From JBKHXU01 sp046565865 (GTDB lineage: Bacteria > Pseudomonadota > Gammaproteobacteria > Acidiferrobacterales > Sulfurifustaceae), in NCBI GenBank assembly GCA_046565865.1, contig JBKHXU010000119.1, forward strand, positions 1-14,823: a stretch of 14,823 nucleotides of DNA, written 5' to 3'. Shown one piece after another: positions 14,020 through 14,823 of the stretch. The stretch's first letter is position 1. Every line of letters starts with the position of its first letter. The notes beneath the pieces were generated by a model. The model worked only from the letters and a program-made list of their open reading frames with translations. It did not search any database and was not told the DNA's origin. The position numbers and the translations under genes are program-made.

Positions 14020-14525
14020 TGATTCATGCCGGCGCTGGCTGCCCACTCGCACTTCTTCGCCGCGGCGAGCTCGACCACTCGCTGGCCACGCATCAGTTTA
14101 GGCATCAGCGCTGTCAGCTGCTTAGCTTGTTCCATCCGCGTCTGGACTCGACCTGCGGCCTGCGCGCTCTGCGCTTGCGCCTGTGCTTGAGCGGATGCCA
14201 TACCCGCTGCTGCGCCACCGGGCACCATTGCCATAAACGCAGTCCGCAGGGTCTGCATTGCCCTTGGTCCCGCCGCGGCCTTCTTCATCGCTTCTTGATC
14301 CGCTTGGGCGCTCGCGCCGGCAACCTTCATATAAGCCTGCAATTCGGAGTCCTGGGCCACCGCGATGAGCTGCTTCTCAAGTTGCTCACAGGTGAGTTTA
14401 TCGTCGCCGGGCTTCGAGGCTTCCGACTGCGCTTTCTCCATGGCCTGCATCATTGCTTGGTAATCCTGACCCTGAGCCGACGTCGCGAGCAGCAACAGCG
14501 AGATGGTAATAAATTTCATGCGCAT
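14016..14525 (-). CDS. Secreted Ala/Gln-rich hypothetical protein
   Basis: A 169-residue exported protein of unknown function. Residues 1-20 are a signal peptide (MRMKFITISLLLLATSAQGQ). The mature part is almost all predicted helix, rich in Ala, Gln, Met and Lys, with a low-complexity AQAQAQAQ stretch at about 112-119. It has only two cysteines, C46 and C159, near opposite ends of the mature chain, which could form one disulfide that clamps the helices. ATG at 14525 is used; a second in-frame ATG at 14519 (MKFIT) is equally possible. It overlaps the cytochrome gene by 4 bases, so the two are probably made together and may act together in the periplasm. A 12-base palindrome lies 33 bases upstream. 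Confidence 0.75.
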   Translation of the reverse strand: MRMKFITISLLLLATSAQGQDYQAMMQAMEKAQSEASKPGDDKLTCEQLEKQLIAVAQDSELQAYMKVAGASAQADQEAMKKAAAGPRAMQTLRTAFMAMVPGGAAAGMASAQAQAQAQSAQAAGRVQTRMEQAKQLTALMPKLMRGQRVVELAAAKKCEWAASAGMNQ

Positions 14526-14557
14526 GGGTTATTTCTCAATGGGAGACAAGGCGAAAT

Positions 14558-14569
14558 CAGTGATCACTG
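14558..14569. promoter_or_regulatory. 12-base perfect palindrome, possible operator
   Basis: CAGTGATCACTG is a perfect inverted repeat located 33 bases upstream of the secreted-protein gene (start 14525, minus strand), in the gap between it and dctM. The position suits an operator near a promoter, but no clear -35/-10 pair is visible around it. Confidence 0.3.
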
Positions 14570-14660
14570 CTGAAGAATAAACGCGCTGTTTTGCGAATGC
14601 CATGGGTCGATGTGGAGCATGTGGCACCGTCGTCTAGCTTATTCAAGACGGAAACAGATG

Positions 14661-14823
14661 TTACGGTGTAGTGGATGGTAAATACGACGGGCTTTCCACC
14701 GGAAAATCGATGATAGCGGGCTCGGTGCCCCCGGTGCGCGTCACGAGTTGCGGGAACGTGAGCACGATGACAACCATCGCGATCTGAATCAGCAGAAACG
14801 GCACGGCGCCCCAGTAGATGTCG
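14661..14823 (-). CDS. dctM: TRAP transporter large permease, C-terminal fragment
   Basis: Reading the minus strand from base 14822 gives 53 codons to a TAA at 14663-14661. The visible protein begins DIYWGAVPFLLIQIAMVVIV and continues LTFPQLVT, the last membrane helix and exit of a DctM large permease; a hydrophilic tail of about 25 residues (ending YLPSTTP) follows. DctM forms the sodium-coupled membrane channel of TRAP transporters. The rest, and probably the small permease dctQ, lie right of the window. It points towards dctP, which is on the opposite strand about 1.9 kb away, with the cytochrome cassette between them. The call rests on a short fragment but the pattern is characteristic. 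Confidence 0.7.
   Translation of the reverse strand, partial: DIYWGAVPFLLIQIAMVVIVLTFPQLVTRTGGTEPAIIDFPVESPSYLPSTTP

Noticed and set aside
14620..14655. Hairpin near CGTCT...AGACG as a dctM terminator or small RNA
   Set aside because: The stem is only five pairs with a ten-base loop and no T run on the dctM strand.

Overview
The window is about 14.8 kb of high-GC proteobacterial chromosome. It is most likely gammaproteobacterial: UvrD opens almost exactly like the E. coli protein, and bfd-bfr and hemP sit around a shared Fur-type site. I cannot name the genus. There are 15 protein-coding genes, two of them cut by the window edges. I see no rRNA, tRNA, CRISPR array or insertion sequence.

Left part (1-2398): the 3' part of glmS (amino-sugar synthesis) runs rightward and converges, with only 7 bases between stop codons, on a leftward bfd-bfr pair for iron storage and release. 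A divergent promoter region with a good Fur-box candidate (around 2378-2398) separates bfd from the rightward hemP.

Iron/redox operon (2405-7874): hemP, a periplasmic cytochrome c fused to an FTR1 iron permease, a periplasmic FMN-binding protein with a flavinylation motif, a compact ApbE flavin transferase, a small four-helix membrane protein rich in histidines (cytochrome b / DUF4405-like), and an outer-membrane porin. The middle three genes are coupled by two ATGA overlaps. The run ends in a strong intrinsic terminator after the porin. I read this as one iron-responsive unit linking outer-membrane entry, transmembrane electron transfer through a covalent flavin, and FTR1 iron import. It is the most interesting part of the window.

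Middle (7875-11581): a short stretch with a strong ribosome binding site but only broken reading frames, a leftward PilZ-domain protein, a rightward full-length uvrD helicase gene, and a membrane diguanylate cyclase whose 5' end looks frameshifted or TTG-started. PilZ and GGDEF proteins make and sense c-di-GMP.

Right part (11582-14823): a TRAP-type substrate-binding protein (dctP) on the plus strand, then a leftward two-gene cassette with lower GC (a secreted Ala/Gln-rich protein and a secreted di-heme cytochrome c, 4-base overlap), then the C-terminal end of a TRAP large permease (dctM) on the minus strand. The TRAP parts therefore face each other across what looks like an accessory insertion.
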